Virus record (IMG/VR): IMGVR_UViG_3300027754_000085
Location: 1-64,000 of that record
DNA length: 64,000 bases
Reading direction: 5' to 3' (one strand)
DNA from: a virus
The notes under the pieces are model-generated. The model did not search any database and was not told the origin of the DNA. It was given only the letters and a program-made list of their open reading frames with translations. Below are positions 52,404 through 60,920 of the stretch, one piece after another. Positions within the stretch are counted from its first letter, which is position 1, and every line of letters begins with the position of its first letter. The translations under genes and the position numbers were made by a program.

Positions 52404-52748
52404 ATGGCAAAAGTAGCAAAAACTAATAGAGCAAAAGCCCCAGATTTTATTGCTAGTAAAGTTCCCTTTCAAGCATCAGCACTATCAGGTGTAGAAGGCT
52501 CTACTGGTACAGGACATATGTCGGATGATGAAACTCGTGAATACCGCAAGTCAAACCCAACATATACAGTCCGTTCTTACGGAACACCAATTGCATGGCA
52601 CGGAGATGCAGGTTGGCAACAATCAACTACAAAGTACTCTTCCACCACTTCTCGTCATCAAGGCATTGTTCGTCGTGCATTAAACGACCACTTTGTTAGT
52701 GGACATGACATGGCTAAAGACCCGCAGTACGGAGTACCTCTTGGCTAA
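52404..52748 (+). CDS. Unknown small protein
   Basis: A 114-residue polar protein (AKVAKTNRAKAPDFIASKVP..., TYTVRSYGTPIAWHGDAGWQQ). I use ATG 52404, 3 nt after the previous stop. It resembles other small proteins of this run in composition. Function unknown. Confidence 0.45.
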   Translation: MAKVAKTNRAKAPDFIASKVPFQASALSGVEGSTGTGHMSDDETREYRKSNPTYTVRSYGTPIAWHGDAGWQQSTTKYSSTTSRHQGIVRRALNDHFVSGHDMAKDPQYGVPLG

Positions 52749-52914
52749 AAAGAATAGTGGGGGCAGAAATGATGAACGAAAGTGTGGCAAGGCTGTAAAG
52801 AAACACCCAAGATCAAACATTAGTAAGGGTAAATCCTGTTGCGGTTACTCGTTAAAAAGAACTGATCGTCTAGGACATGAACAAAATCATCGTAAAGTAG
52901 TCTTAGCCTCCTAG
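52741..52914 (+). CDS. Unknown basic mini-protein
   Basis: A 57-residue protein if the TTG at 52741, which overlaps the previous stop, is used; an ATG at 52693 lies further inside that gene. KKNSGGRNDERKCGKAVKKH, KGKSCCGYSLKRTDRLGHEQNHR has three cysteines and two histidines. Function unknown. Confidence 0.4.
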   Translation: MAKKNSGGRNDERKCGKAVKKHPRSNISKGKSCCGYSLKRTDRLGHEQNHRKVVLAS

Positions 52915-52933
52915 GACTACTACAAGGAGCACA

Positions 52934-53482
52934 ATGAGTAACATACCTTTACTTGGGCAAAAAGAATCACCAGCAAATGAACCGATGTTTCGGTTACTTC
53001 ACTGTCTTGTTTGTGGAACCCTGGATGAACTACCACCTTATGATGGTGACCCAGAACTAGACCACCTACTTGCAATTGCGTGTGAACCACACGTTTTCCC
53101 ATCAGGAGAGCCACACAAAGGAAAACTATTCGTGTTACCTATACGAGCATGGGCAAAACTTGAATCAAAAAAAGAAATTATTCGTCAGATTAAAGACGGA
53201 GGATCCAAAGGTCTTGCAGAAATTGATGACAGTTTTTATGACTCACGTTCTACTTTTCTTGAGGGTGCTATGGAGTGTTACGGGCGTCATAACAAACCAA
53301 AAGATGGTTGTGTCGATTGGCATAGCAAAGAAAAATTACTTATACCTAAAACAGTTAAAGAGCGTAAGGCTGAAGGTATGGCACGTTATCAAGACGAAGC
53401 AGGCCCAAAGACTTACCTATGTGACTTCTGCCCTGTGTCAGTTGCAGTAAACCACCGCAAACAAAAATTGTTAGGAATTTAA
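52934..53482 (+). CDS. Unknown protein with cysteine pairs
   Basis: A 182-residue protein with AAGGAG upstream. CLVC (about 24-27) and CDFC (about 162-165) could form a zinc site; acidic and basic segments alternate in between. No family is recognised. It ends the small-gene block. Confidence 0.5.
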   Translation: MSNIPLLGQKESPANEPMFRLLHCLVCGTLDELPPYDGDPELDHLLAIACEPHVFPSGEPHKGKLFVLPIRAWAKLESKKEIIRQIKDGGSKGLAEIDDSFYDSRSTFLEGAMECYGRHNKPKDGCVDWHSKEKLLIPKTVKERKAEGMARYQDEAGPKTYLCDFCPVSVAVNHRKQKLLGI

Positions 53483-53483
53483 A

Positions 53484-53771
53484 ATGACAGATAAACCAAT
53501 ACAAGCAGCCTACACTGTAGGAATTCGAGCAGATGGAACTATCTTTACAGATATTCTTGATCCTAATGACGGCATTCAGCGTAAGGCAACTACCTTTGAT
53601 ATTTACCAGACTAGCAAAGAGTTGGTATCTGATATAGAGAGCCAATTGCTATCTGAACGTATTGTTCGGGCAGTTGTGAATGCTCTACAACCTAAAGATG
53701 AAACCGAAGAAATTAGGGCCAGAGTGCTAGATGCACTTAATGATAGGGGCATAGAAAAGCCTTCTGTCTAA
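53484..53771 (+). CDS. Unknown small protein
   Basis: A 95-residue protein (AAYTVGIRADGTIFTDILDPN..., VSDIESQLLSERIVRAVVNAL) with mixed alpha/beta pattern. It starts one base after the previous stop. Function unknown. Confidence 0.45.
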   Translation: MTDKPIQAAYTVGIRADGTIFTDILDPNDGIQRKATTFDIYQTSKELVSDIESQLLSERIVRAVVNALQPKDETEEIRARVLDALNDRGIEKPSV

Positions 53772-53783
53772 TAGACTAGTCCT

Positions 53784-54722
53784 ATGAAGAGATCTGATGG
53801 GCTAGACCAGTTTGTGAGGCCTGTAGATATACGGGGATCTTCAACCTCTTATTTTTCTGAACCCTCAGAGGAACTAGACCCACAATTATTTACTGCAACA
53901 ACCATACGGGGATCCATTCGAAATGGTCTTTTACAGTTACTGTTTGGTTTTTTAAATGAAACGTACCGTCATCCCGATCTATGGACACGAGTATGGATAG
54001 CGGGTTCAGCAGTCTCTTATCAGTGGGAAGCAGACCGTGAACCAGGAGATCTTGATGTACTAATAGGTATTGACTACATACAGTTTAGAAAAGCACACCC
54101 AGAATATGTCGGTCTAGGCGATACTGAGATCAGCAAGATGTTAAACGAAGATTTTCGTAACCATTTACAGCCAGATACAACAAACTGGAATGGGTTTGAA
54201 GTAACTTTTTATGTTAACCCTGGTGCTACTGATATCCGCACTATTAACCCTTATGCTGCATACGATTTAACCCATAATGAATGGACTGTCTTTCCTAAAA
54301 AACAAGGTGCAATGCTCAGTCGTGTAGGAGAAAACTTAGCAAGAATTGATAATACTAAAGCACAAGAGATTGTCTCTCGTTACTCTCAAGCACTTACAGA
54401 TTTACAGAATGCACAGAATGATCCAGCACGACGTAACGCAGAGTTCCGTTTACAGACTGCGTTAATGCAGGGGTCTATGTTATTTGAAGATATTCATCAC
54501 TCACGCAGGTACGCATTTAATCCTAGCGGTTATGGTTACGCAGATTTTTATAACTATAGATGGCAGGCTGGTAAACGAAGCGGAACAGTACCTGCCCTAC
54601 GACAACTGTCTGAGTACTGGTCAGCATACAAAGCACATGAAGCAGATGAGACATATGGCATTGAACTGCCAGATACTCAGACCCTAATTAGAAGAGCGGC
54701 TACATACCGAACAAAAGGATAA
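53784..54722 (+). CDS. Nucleotidyltransferase-fold protein
   Basis: A 312-residue protein. WIAGSAVSYQW (71-81) and EPGDLDVLIGID (86-97, with Asp89 and Asp91) form the GS...DxD active-site pattern of the nucleotidyltransferase superfamily (Pol beta-like, MNT, CCA enzymes). VTFYV nearby may carry a third acidic residue position but is not clearly acidic. The rest is helical. Substrate unknown; it could modify RNA, protein or a small molecule. Confidence 0.6.
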   Translation: MKRSDGLDQFVRPVDIRGSSTSYFSEPSEELDPQLFTATTIRGSIRNGLLQLLFGFLNETYRHPDLWTRVWIAGSAVSYQWEADREPGDLDVLIGIDYIQFRKAHPEYVGLGDTEISKMLNEDFRNHLQPDTTNWNGFEVTFYVNPGATDIRTINPYAAYDLTHNEWTVFPKKQGAMLSRVGENLARIDNTKAQEIVSRYSQALTDLQNAQNDPARRNAEFRLQTALMQGSMLFEDIHHSRRYAFNPSGYGYADFYNYRWQAGKRSGTVPALRQLSEYWSAYKAHEADETYGIELPDTQTLIRRAATYRTKG

Positions 54723-54725
54723 CAC

Positions 54726-55214
54726 TTGAATATACTCGTATCACTAGATGGCGTACTCAGTTCGGACTCAGGAGATCCAATCCGAGCAGGAGTAATGCTT
54801 TACTATGCTTTAAATATTAACAATCGTGTAGCAATTATGACTTCTCGCAAAGAAGAAGACGCAAAACACTGGTTAAACTCTCACGGAATTATTAACTACG
54901 ATGACTTGATTGACTACTCTTTTAATTTAGAAGGAGAAGACTTAAAGAAACGCCAATTTGTATTGAGCCGTAGTCGTGCTCCAATTGAGATGTATGTTGA
55001 TTCTGATCCTGCCATGTGTGCATGGGTATTTGAAGAGCAGGGAATTCCTGCAATTATGTTTATGAACCCAGGTTATTTGGCTGTTGAACGTCGTCCAGAC
55101 GCACCAAAAAAAGTTCGCCAATGGGATCAAATTGAAGAATCAATAAACAGGGTTAACGTTGCACGTTCAGAAGCCGCTGCTCATCCAAAGCAACTAGAGT
55201 TCTGGGATGACTAA
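54726..55214 (+). CDS. HAD-like protein with altered nucleophile
   Basis: A 162-residue HAD-fold candidate with TTG start. ILVSLDGVL resembles HAD motif I but has Ser where the nucleophilic Asp is expected; IMTSRKEEDAKHWL suits motif II, and MYVDSDP suits motif IV. Lack of the nucleophile suggests a binding or catalytically inactive form, or an unusual start. It overlaps the next gene by 8 nt. Confidence 0.6.
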   Translation: MNILVSLDGVLSSDSGDPIRAGVMLYYALNINNRVAIMTSRKEEDAKHWLNSHGIINYDDLIDYSFNLEGEDLKKRQFVLSRSRAPIEMYVDSDPAMCAWVFEEQGIPAIMFMNPGYLAVERRPDAPKKVRQWDQIEESINRVNVARSEAAAHPKQLEFWDD

Positions 55215-56715
55215 GTTAATCTTCTCAGGTGTTGAAGTTGGTTCAAACCGCACCCTGCTAGAAGGTCAGAAGGTTGAGTCGATGGGACTCAACTTTTGGG
55301 GTCTTCGTAAACGAGGACTACCAAAGACAAAGACATGGCTTATAAGCGAACACTTTGACTCTGAGACTAAGGTGTACATAGAGTCTGGGGCTTCTCAGGC
55401 CGATAAGGCTGGGCTGTCCAAGGAAGAGTTACTTGATGTAGCGGTAGAGTACCAAGAGTTTTTAGTCAATAATGCAGACCGAGCAGAAGGCTTTTTAGAG
55501 TTTGACTCTCAAGTATTAGGACTTCCATGGATTACTCAACAGAGGCCCTTCTTTGCTAACGACTCAAAGTTATGGGTAATCTGGCACGAAGAATATGGGC
55601 TTCCATATCTTAAAACTCTCTCAGAGAACCACGAGAATGTAGCAATACCTAACGATGAGATAGAGGCACTAACTAACTTAGCGGCCGTTACCAGGAGTTA
55701 CTCAAGTCAGTTCGGTACTAAGTATCATGCTCTTGGATGTGCCAAACCTGACAACCTAAGACAGATACCATTTGTAACTGCAAGCACATTGTCCTGGCTT
55801 TCACCTATGCGTCGAGGTGAGACCATAGTGTGGAATGGCACCTCACTTGCCCGTTATCCAAAGAAGATGAAAGACCAAGCCCGCCCAAGATACAAGGCAG
55901 TTGTAGAGAAGGCTGGACTGAACTATTTAGACTTTATACAAGATAGTACCCTCGAAGCGACTAGAGTAGCCATCTGGTCATACCTACAGTTGGAGACATC
56001 CATGGATAAGAAGACACCTGATCTACACATCATTGAAGGGGGTAAAAACTCCCAAGTATCTGATAACAGTGATACCCCACTACTATCGGGTTTGATGGAT
56101 CTTATGGGGGGTGCTTCTGATAACAGTGGGGTAGAAGGGCGGAAAGTGGAGCGCAGTGGAGTGGTAGAACGAGACGTTTCTGAGATGCAAAACCTTCCTG
56201 TCTTTGGGTATAAAATGAAGACTGTAGTCGAAACCGATGATGAAGGAAAGGATGTTCTAAGAGATGTTCCAATTATCAGTAATCAATTTTCATCACTTCG
56301 TCAATGCAACACTTGTTTTGTTGCCTCGAATTGTCCTGCTTTCAAGCCTGACAATAATTGTGCTTTCAACCTTCCTGTCGAAGTAAAGACTAAAGATCAA
56401 CTTAAGGCTTTACTTAACGCAATTATTGAAATGCAGGGACAAAGAGTTGCTTTTATGCGTTTTGCAGAAGAAATGAATGGTGGATACGCCGACCCTAACG
56501 TATCTCAAGAAATAGATCGTTTGTTTAAATTAGTTGGTAACTTAAAAGAATTAGAAGAGAACCGAGAGTTTGTTCGCATTACTGCAGAGAGACAATCCTC
56601 TGGTGGAGTTCTGTCCGCTATCTTTGGAGACAGAGCGCAAGCACTTCGTGAACTACCTGAATCTTTGAAAGAAGAATCTGTTACAAGGATTATTCAACAA
56701 TCTATAGAAGACTAG
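55207..56715 (+). CDS. Large unknown protein, TIM-barrel/TGT-like N terminus and cysteine cluster
   Basis: A 502-residue protein. Residues 1-270 have a pattern of strands and motifs (KLIFSGVEVGSNRTLLEG..., VYIESGAS, EFDSQVLG, KYHALGCAKPDNLRQIPFVTASTLSWLSPMRRGETIVW) that recalls TGT/DpdA-type TIM barrels. A low-complexity linker follows (about 275-325). CNTCFVASNCPAFKPDNNC (about 367-385) is a C-x2-C-x5-C-x7-C metal or Fe-S cluster. The C-terminal part is helical. Such proteins occur before RNR genes in actinophages. The DNA modification idea is inference. Confidence 0.45.
   Translation: MTKLIFSGVEVGSNRTLLEGQKVESMGLNFWGLRKRGLPKTKTWLISEHFDSETKVYIESGASQADKAGLSKEELLDVAVEYQEFLVNNADRAEGFLEFDSQVLGLPWITQQRPFFANDSKLWVIWHEEYGLPYLKTLSENHENVAIPNDEIEALTNLAAVTRSYSSQFGTKYHALGCAKPDNLRQIPFVTASTLSWLSPMRRGETIVWNGTSLARYPKKMKDQARPRYKAVVEKAGLNYLDFIQDSTLEATRVAIWSYLQLETSMDKKTPDLHIIEGGKNSQVSDNSDTPLLSGLMDLMGGASDNSGVEGRKVERSGVVERDVSEMQNLPVFGYKMKTVVETDDEGKDVLRDVPIISNQFSSLRQCNTCFVASNCPAFKPDNNCAFNLPVEVKTKDQLKALLNAIIEMQGQRVAFMRFAEEMNGGYADPNVSQEIDRLFKLVGNLKELEENREFVRITAERQSSGGVLSAIFGDRAQALRELPESLKEESVTRIIQQSIED
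56059..56133 (+). repeat. Direct and inverted repeats in the linker of the 55207 gene
   Basis: TCTGATAACAGTG occurs at 56059 and 56116 (13 nt identical), and TCTGATAACAG again at 56719. TACCCCACT (56073-56081) is the inverse of AGTGGGGTA (56125-56133). The repeats could be protein-binding sites. Confidence 0.5.
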
Positions 56716-56875
56716 TAATCTGATAACAGCAATTATTAGGTAGTGAAACATAGTTTACCCTTTTCCGCAAGTCAAAGGTAGTCAACCAAGTTAGCAAGTA
56801 TATGATAGGTTCAGATCAAACATAATAGGAAACCCATTGAGGGGTATTTACACATTTATAGAAATGGTAGGGGTA
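56716..56875 (+). promoter_or_regulatory. Intergenic region before the RNR gene
   Basis: A 160-nt gap with the third TCTGATAACAG repeat (56719-56729), a TATGAT -10-like box near 56800-56805 with a poor TAGTCA upstream, and AGGAAA and GAGGGG purine tracts. It could host the promoter and operator of the RNR gene. Confidence 0.35.
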
Positions 56876-58924
56876 ATGTCAGCATTGTCTTTTAATTTAG
56901 TCGAAGAATTTATTGCGCCATACAGAGCAAAGAAGGCGCCATTCGGTTATCAAGATGCAGCAGGAAATTCAGTAGGAGAGATTACTTTTCTTAGGACGTA
57001 TTCAAGACTTAAGGCAAATGGTACTAAGGAGACATGGGCAGACGTATGCGAGAGAGTGATCAATGGCATGTACTCTTTGCAGAAAGATCACGCCAAGACA
57101 AATAGACTTCCTTGGTCTGATGCCAAGGCAGCAGCCTCAGCAAAAGAAGCATTTGATCGCCTATGGAATTTAAAGTGGACTCCACCAGGTCGTGGATTAT
57201 GGGTAATGGGAACTGACATAGTCAACGTTCAAAGAAACTCAGCAGCCTTACAGAACTGTGCATTTGTATCAACTGGCTCTATGACTAAAACAGACCCAGC
57301 CAAACCGTTTGCATTTTTAATGGAAGCGTCTATGCTTGGAGTAGGTGTTGGCTTTGATGACAAGGGTGCAGATAAAGACTTCACTATCTACGCACCACAA
57401 AAAGGAGAAACGTATGTCATCCCAGATACCCGAGAGGGATGGGTCGAATCCACAGCAGTCCTACTTAACTCTTACTTACGCCCAGACTTTAAGGCTCCTA
57501 CCTTTGACTATGCACTTATCCGCAAAGCAGGGGAACCAATTAAAACTTTCGGTGGAACCGCAGCAGGTCCAGAGCCACTCATTAGGCTCCATAATTACAT
57601 CGATGGAATCTTCAAAGAACGTGCTGGTCAGAAACTTACCCGCATTGACATCGCTGATATTGGGAACCTTATTGGGGTGTGTGTTGTTTCTGGTAATGTG
57701 CGTCGCTCTGCCGAACTTCTTATAGGTCGAGTAGATGATCAAGACTTCCTTAATTTAAAGAACTCAGATAAGTTTCCAGAACGTAACTCTTACGATCCTG
57801 CTAAACCAGGTTGGGCTTGGATGTCTAACAACTCTGTAGCAGTTAATGTTGGTGATGACCTAGACAACATTATTGAAGGTATTGCTTTGAATGGCGAGCC
57901 AGGTGTGGTCTGGATGGATATCTCTCGTCAGTATGGTCGCCTTTCTGATCCAATTAACAACAAAGACTGGCGTATTGCTGGCTACAACCCATGTGCTGAA
58001 CAATCTCTTGAATCATTCGAGTGTTGCACGTTAGTAGAGACTTACCTAAACCGTCATGAAACTTTAGAAGACTTCAAAAGAACTCTCAAGTTTGCATACC
58101 TTTACGCTAAGACTGTAACTCTCCTACCTACTCACTGGGAAGAGACCAATGCCATAATGCAACGCAATCGCCGTATTGGAACTTCTGTTTCAGGCGTTGC
58201 TAACTTTGCGGACAACAAAGGTCTTCCAGTATTACGTCAATGGATGGATGAAGGCTACAAAACTATCAAGGCTTATGACACTAACTATTCAGAGTGGCTT
58301 GGCATACGTGAGTCAATAAAAATGACAACGGTTAAACCTTCTGGAACAGTGAGTATCTTGGCTGGAGAATCTCCAGGAGTTCACTGGACTGTTGGTGGTA
58401 AATACTTTAATCGTGCAATTCGTTTTGCTAATAACGATCCAATGCTTCCCCTATTTAAAATGGCTAACTACAGAGTAGAACCAGCAAGTGAGTCTCCTGA
58501 TACGACTTCTGTTGTCTTCTTCCCTATTAAGTCTTCGGCTAGGAGATCTGAAAAAGATGTAAGTATTTATGAGAAGATGGCACTTGCTGCAACTGCTCAA
58601 CGCTACTGGTCAGACAATTCTGTTTCAGTAACTATCTCTTTTGATCCTGAGACAGAGGCTTCCTCTATTGGTACGGCTTTGCATATGTATGACGGACAAC
58701 TTAAGACTGTGTCCTTCTTACCTTCAGGTAATCATGTCTATGCACAAATGCCTTACACACAAATCACTGCCGAAGAGTATGAGAATGAAGGAACTTTAAA
58801 GTTATTTCCTATTGACTTTACTGGTGTTTACGCTGGTATGGCTTCTGATGCTATTGGTGAGGCTTACTGCACAACTGATGCTTGCGAAGTTCGCCTAATT
58901 AAAGAGCACCAAGTAACTCAATAA
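56876..58924 (+). CDS. nrdJ: Adenosylcobalamin-dependent ribonucleoside-triphosphate reductase (class II)
   Basis: A 682-residue monomeric class II RTPR. I start at MSALSFNLVEEFIAPYRAKKAPFGY, which matches the family N terminus; TTG 56837 and ATG 56864 are alternatives. Catalytic cysteines: NCAFVST, then NPCAEQSLESFECC, where the spacing of 11 between the cysteine of NPC and the last of ECC equals that of Cys408/Cys419 in the Lactobacillus enzyme; the C-terminal CTTDAC is the redox pair. It converts NTPs to dNTPs and needs host B12. It is convergent with DUF4326. Confidence 0.93.
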   Translation: MSALSFNLVEEFIAPYRAKKAPFGYQDAAGNSVGEITFLRTYSRLKANGTKETWADVCERVINGMYSLQKDHAKTNRLPWSDAKAAASAKEAFDRLWNLKWTPPGRGLWVMGTDIVNVQRNSAALQNCAFVSTGSMTKTDPAKPFAFLMEASMLGVGVGFDDKGADKDFTIYAPQKGETYVIPDTREGWVESTAVLLNSYLRPDFKAPTFDYALIRKAGEPIKTFGGTAAGPEPLIRLHNYIDGIFKERAGQKLTRIDIADIGNLIGVCVVSGNVRRSAELLIGRVDDQDFLNLKNSDKFPERNSYDPAKPGWAWMSNNSVAVNVGDDLDNIIEGIALNGEPGVVWMDISRQYGRLSDPINNKDWRIAGYNPCAEQSLESFECCTLVETYLNRHETLEDFKRTLKFAYLYAKTVTLLPTHWEETNAIMQRNRRIGTSVSGVANFADNKGLPVLRQWMDEGYKTIKAYDTNYSEWLGIRESIKMTTVKPSGTVSILAGESPGVHWTVGGKYFNRAIRFANNDPMLPLFKMANYRVEPASESPDTTSVVFFPIKSSARRSEKDVSIYEKMALAATAQRYWSDNSVSVTISFDPETEASSIGTALHMYDGQLKTVSFLPSGNHVYAQMPYTQITAEEYENEGTLKLFPIDFTGVYAGMASDAIGEAYCTTDACEVRLIKEHQVTQ

Positions 58925-59156
58925 TTACATCTGCATGGCAAGGAAGTGGTGCACAAAAACAAACCAAATCCTTGCCACGCAAAGGTTCTAACCAATCTGG
59001 TTTGTCTTTTAGTATGGCTTCCGCATGGGCTTTGAACTTTTCTATGACTTCTGCTCTATCTCCGTCTTTTCCAATTACAAACGGATTTCCGTAAAGACTC
59101 CCACGACCTACATACTCAGCACCCTTTGGTGCTTGGTTAATTTTGTAAACTTTCAT
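58899..59156 (-). CDS. DUF4326 protein
   Basis: An 85-residue protein. AEYVGRGSLYGNPFVIGKDGDR...VIEKF and LRGKDLVCFCAPLPCHADVI are hallmark sequences of DUF4326, common in phages; the CFCAP..CH cluster probably binds metal. Function unknown. Its 3' end overlaps the RNR gene on the other strand by 26 nt. Its ATG overlaps the stop of the upstream gene. Confidence 0.82.
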   Translation of the reverse strand: MKVYKINQAPKGAEYVGRGSLYGNPFVIGKDGDRAEVIEKFKAHAEAILKDKPDWLEPLRGKDLVCFCAPLPCHADVIIELLGAL

Positions 59157-59581
59157 TCTGATATGGCTTTTGGTATGGCTTTGCCTATGGCTTTACACCT
59201 GTCTTGCTCTATGTGCTTTTTAATGGTTGTCTTTGAAGCCTCAACTAGGCTTTGAATTGTTGTATCAACCCCTATAAGTTTTACAGGAACTGATTTCAAG
59301 GGCAAATCACATTCAGGACAAACCAGTATTAGTTGTCTGTCCCCAATTCTCCAAGGTTTAACGTCTAAGTTTGGTTCATCCCATTTCCAACTAAGTTGGG
59401 CTAAGTGTTTCCAAAACTCTTTTTCTACATCAATAACAATTTGTTTGCTTGTTATTTCTTTATTGTAGTGTTCTTTCTCAGACACAGACTTGTAATAATC
59501 TGCTTTTGATTTTGTGTAACCCTCATGATAAGTATTTGGGTTCTCAAATTGCTTGGCTTTATCTAGGTATCCCTTTTTCAC
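59153..59581 (-). CDS. Unknown protein with CPEC and Lys-Ala tail
   Basis: A 142-residue protein with GTG start and GGAG 5 nt upstream. It has EFWKHLAQLSWKWDEP, CPECDLPL, and a C-terminal CKAIGKAIPKAISE that repeats the KA(I/L) pattern seen in the neighbouring transglycosylase and integrase genes. Function unknown. Confidence 0.5.
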   Translation of the reverse strand: MKKGYLDKAKQFENPNTYHEGYTKSKADYYKSVSEKEHYNKEITSKQIVIDVEKEFWKHLAQLSWKWDEPNLDVKPWRIGDRQLILVCPECDLPLKSVPVKLIGVDTTIQSLVEASKTTIKKHIEQDRCKAIGKAIPKAISE

Positions 59582-59641
59582 TTATGCTCCAATCTAACTA
59601 ACTAACTCATCTGGCGGCCAGGTAAGTTACTTACTGAGTAA

Positions 59642-59663
59642 GCCCCCTCATTTCTGAGGGGGC
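59642..59663 (-). terminator. Strong GC hairpin with GAAA tetraloop
   Basis: GCCCCCTCA and TGAGGGGGC form a perfect 9-bp stem around TTTC (GAAA on the minus strand). It lies just after the transglycosylase stop. The following minus-strand bases begin TTAC, so the U tract is poor; attenuation or RNA stabilisation is also possible. Confidence 0.5.
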
Positions 59664-59669
59664 CTCTCT

Positions 59670-60353
59670 TTATGCTCCTGCTCTTGCTCTTGCTTTGGCT
59701 TTTGCTAAGGCTTTGGCTTTTGCCTTGTCCTTTGCTTTTGCTATGGCTTTTGCTATGGCTTGTGAATTGCTGTAAGGGAACTTCTTTAACCATGCCTTTG
59801 TGGCTGGTGTTAACCCCTTCCATGCTCTCCAGTTTTCTCCTTCATTACTCATAAAATAAGCAACTTGGGCATTTACCACAGGGCTTAACAGTTCAGCATT
59901 TGATTCCAAATTGAACTTTGCTCTGCGATCCACCCCTAATTGACCGATCATATTGACTTGAAATAATCCATAAGAACTATCTCCTGTCTTTCGGTTTCCG
60001 TTGTAGGCGAGTGGTCGACCATGTGATTCTTTTTTGACTATTGCCCACGCTTCTTGTAGGGCTTTGCCTTTAAAGCCAACTGCCTTTAGCAACTCTACCA
60101 ACTGGGTGTCGGTCAGGGTATCTGCGTTTCGATACTTGGCTAGAGTATGTGTGTTTAGTTGTTTTTGTATCACTAGGGCTTCGGCTTTAGTTGGGGCAAC
60201 ACATTCGGTTGTTCCGAAAATAGTTATCCCAAGAGCCAAGACCATAATTAGTCCACCTACTCCTAGTGCTTTGGCTTTTGATATGGCTTTGCTTTTCTGC
60301 TCTGCCATAACCTTTTCTACTGCTCTTGCGCTTGCTTGTGCTTGTGCTTTCAT
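59670..60353 (-). CDS. Membrane-anchored lytic transglycosylase
   Basis: A 227-residue protein. I use ATG 60353, with GGAG 5 nt upstream. Residues 1-30 are Ala/Lys/Gln-rich, 31-49 form one membrane helix, and about 78-195 an SLT/lysozyme-like domain: IVKKESHGRPLAYNGN with Glu109 as catalytic acid, then SSYGLFQVNM. The end is a 30-residue Ala-Lys tail. This may be the lysin of the phage or a host-wall remodelling enzyme. It overlaps the integrase stop in a GTGATAATG arrangement. Confidence 0.78.
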   Translation of the reverse strand: MKAQAQASARAVEKVMAEQKSKAISKAKALGVGGLIMVLALGITIFGTTECVAPTKAEALVIQKQLNTHTLAKYRNADTLTDTQLVELLKAVGFKGKALQEAWAIVKKESHGRPLAYNGNRKTGDSSYGLFQVNMIGQLGVDRRAKFNLESNAELLSPVVNAQVAYFMSNEGENWRAWKGLTPATKAWLKKFPYSNSQAIAKAIAKAKDKAKAKALAKAKARARAGA

Positions 60354-60920
60354 TATCACTCCAAAAAGTCGTTAGCACCTTCTGATGCCTTTGACTGGTG
60401 TGAACGAAGGCGATGTAAGTATCGCTCTGTCGTCTTGATCGATTGGTGTCCTAATCGCTCTTTTACTTCATGGACATCTACGCCGTTTTTTAATAACTGC
60501 GTAGCGTTGGCATGTCGTAAGTCGTGAGTTCTAGGCAACCAGCCGATTGCGGACTGGGCTATTGCTTTGTTCCATATAGTTCTCCATACATTTCGTGGCA
60601 AATGACTCGTTTGGTCGATGAAACTCACCTGCTTCGGCTTCTGCTTCGGCTTTTGATATGGCTTCTGCTTTGCTTGCTTCGGCTGTGCTTCTGCTATGGC
60701 TTTGGCTCTGCGGTGATCTCTCACCGATTGCCTACAACCTTCGCATCTACAACCCCCATGTGTATAGGAGTAGAGAGTCCCATGCTGGAACAGTTTTCCG
60801 TTCCTTGCGAATGGTCGCAAGGACTCTGTGCCACGAATGTTTGCCTTAACCATAGCCTTTGGAACTACCGATGTCCTTGAAAACAGGAGATCATCTTTTG
60901 CTAGGGCTTTTGCTAGGACA
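59670..60920 (-). repeat. Dispersed GGCTTTTGCTATGGC-type repeats
   Basis: Variants of GGCTTTTGCTATGGCTTTTG recur at about 59690-59765, 60262-60300, 60640-60712 and 60893-60920, with a relative at 59157-59196 just outside this span. All encode Lys-Ala-Ile/Leu words on the minus strand in the transglycosylase, integrase and 59153 genes. They look like one repeat family spread through neighbouring genes. Confidence 0.6.

Noticed and set aside
53070-53450. Open frame inside the 52934 gene
   Set aside because: Complete overlap, no ribosome site and skewed composition compared with the main frame.
59602-59823. Ser/Lys-rich minus-strand frame overlapping the transglycosylase
   Set aside because: It is the Ala-Lys repeat read in another frame, and it crosses the hairpin.
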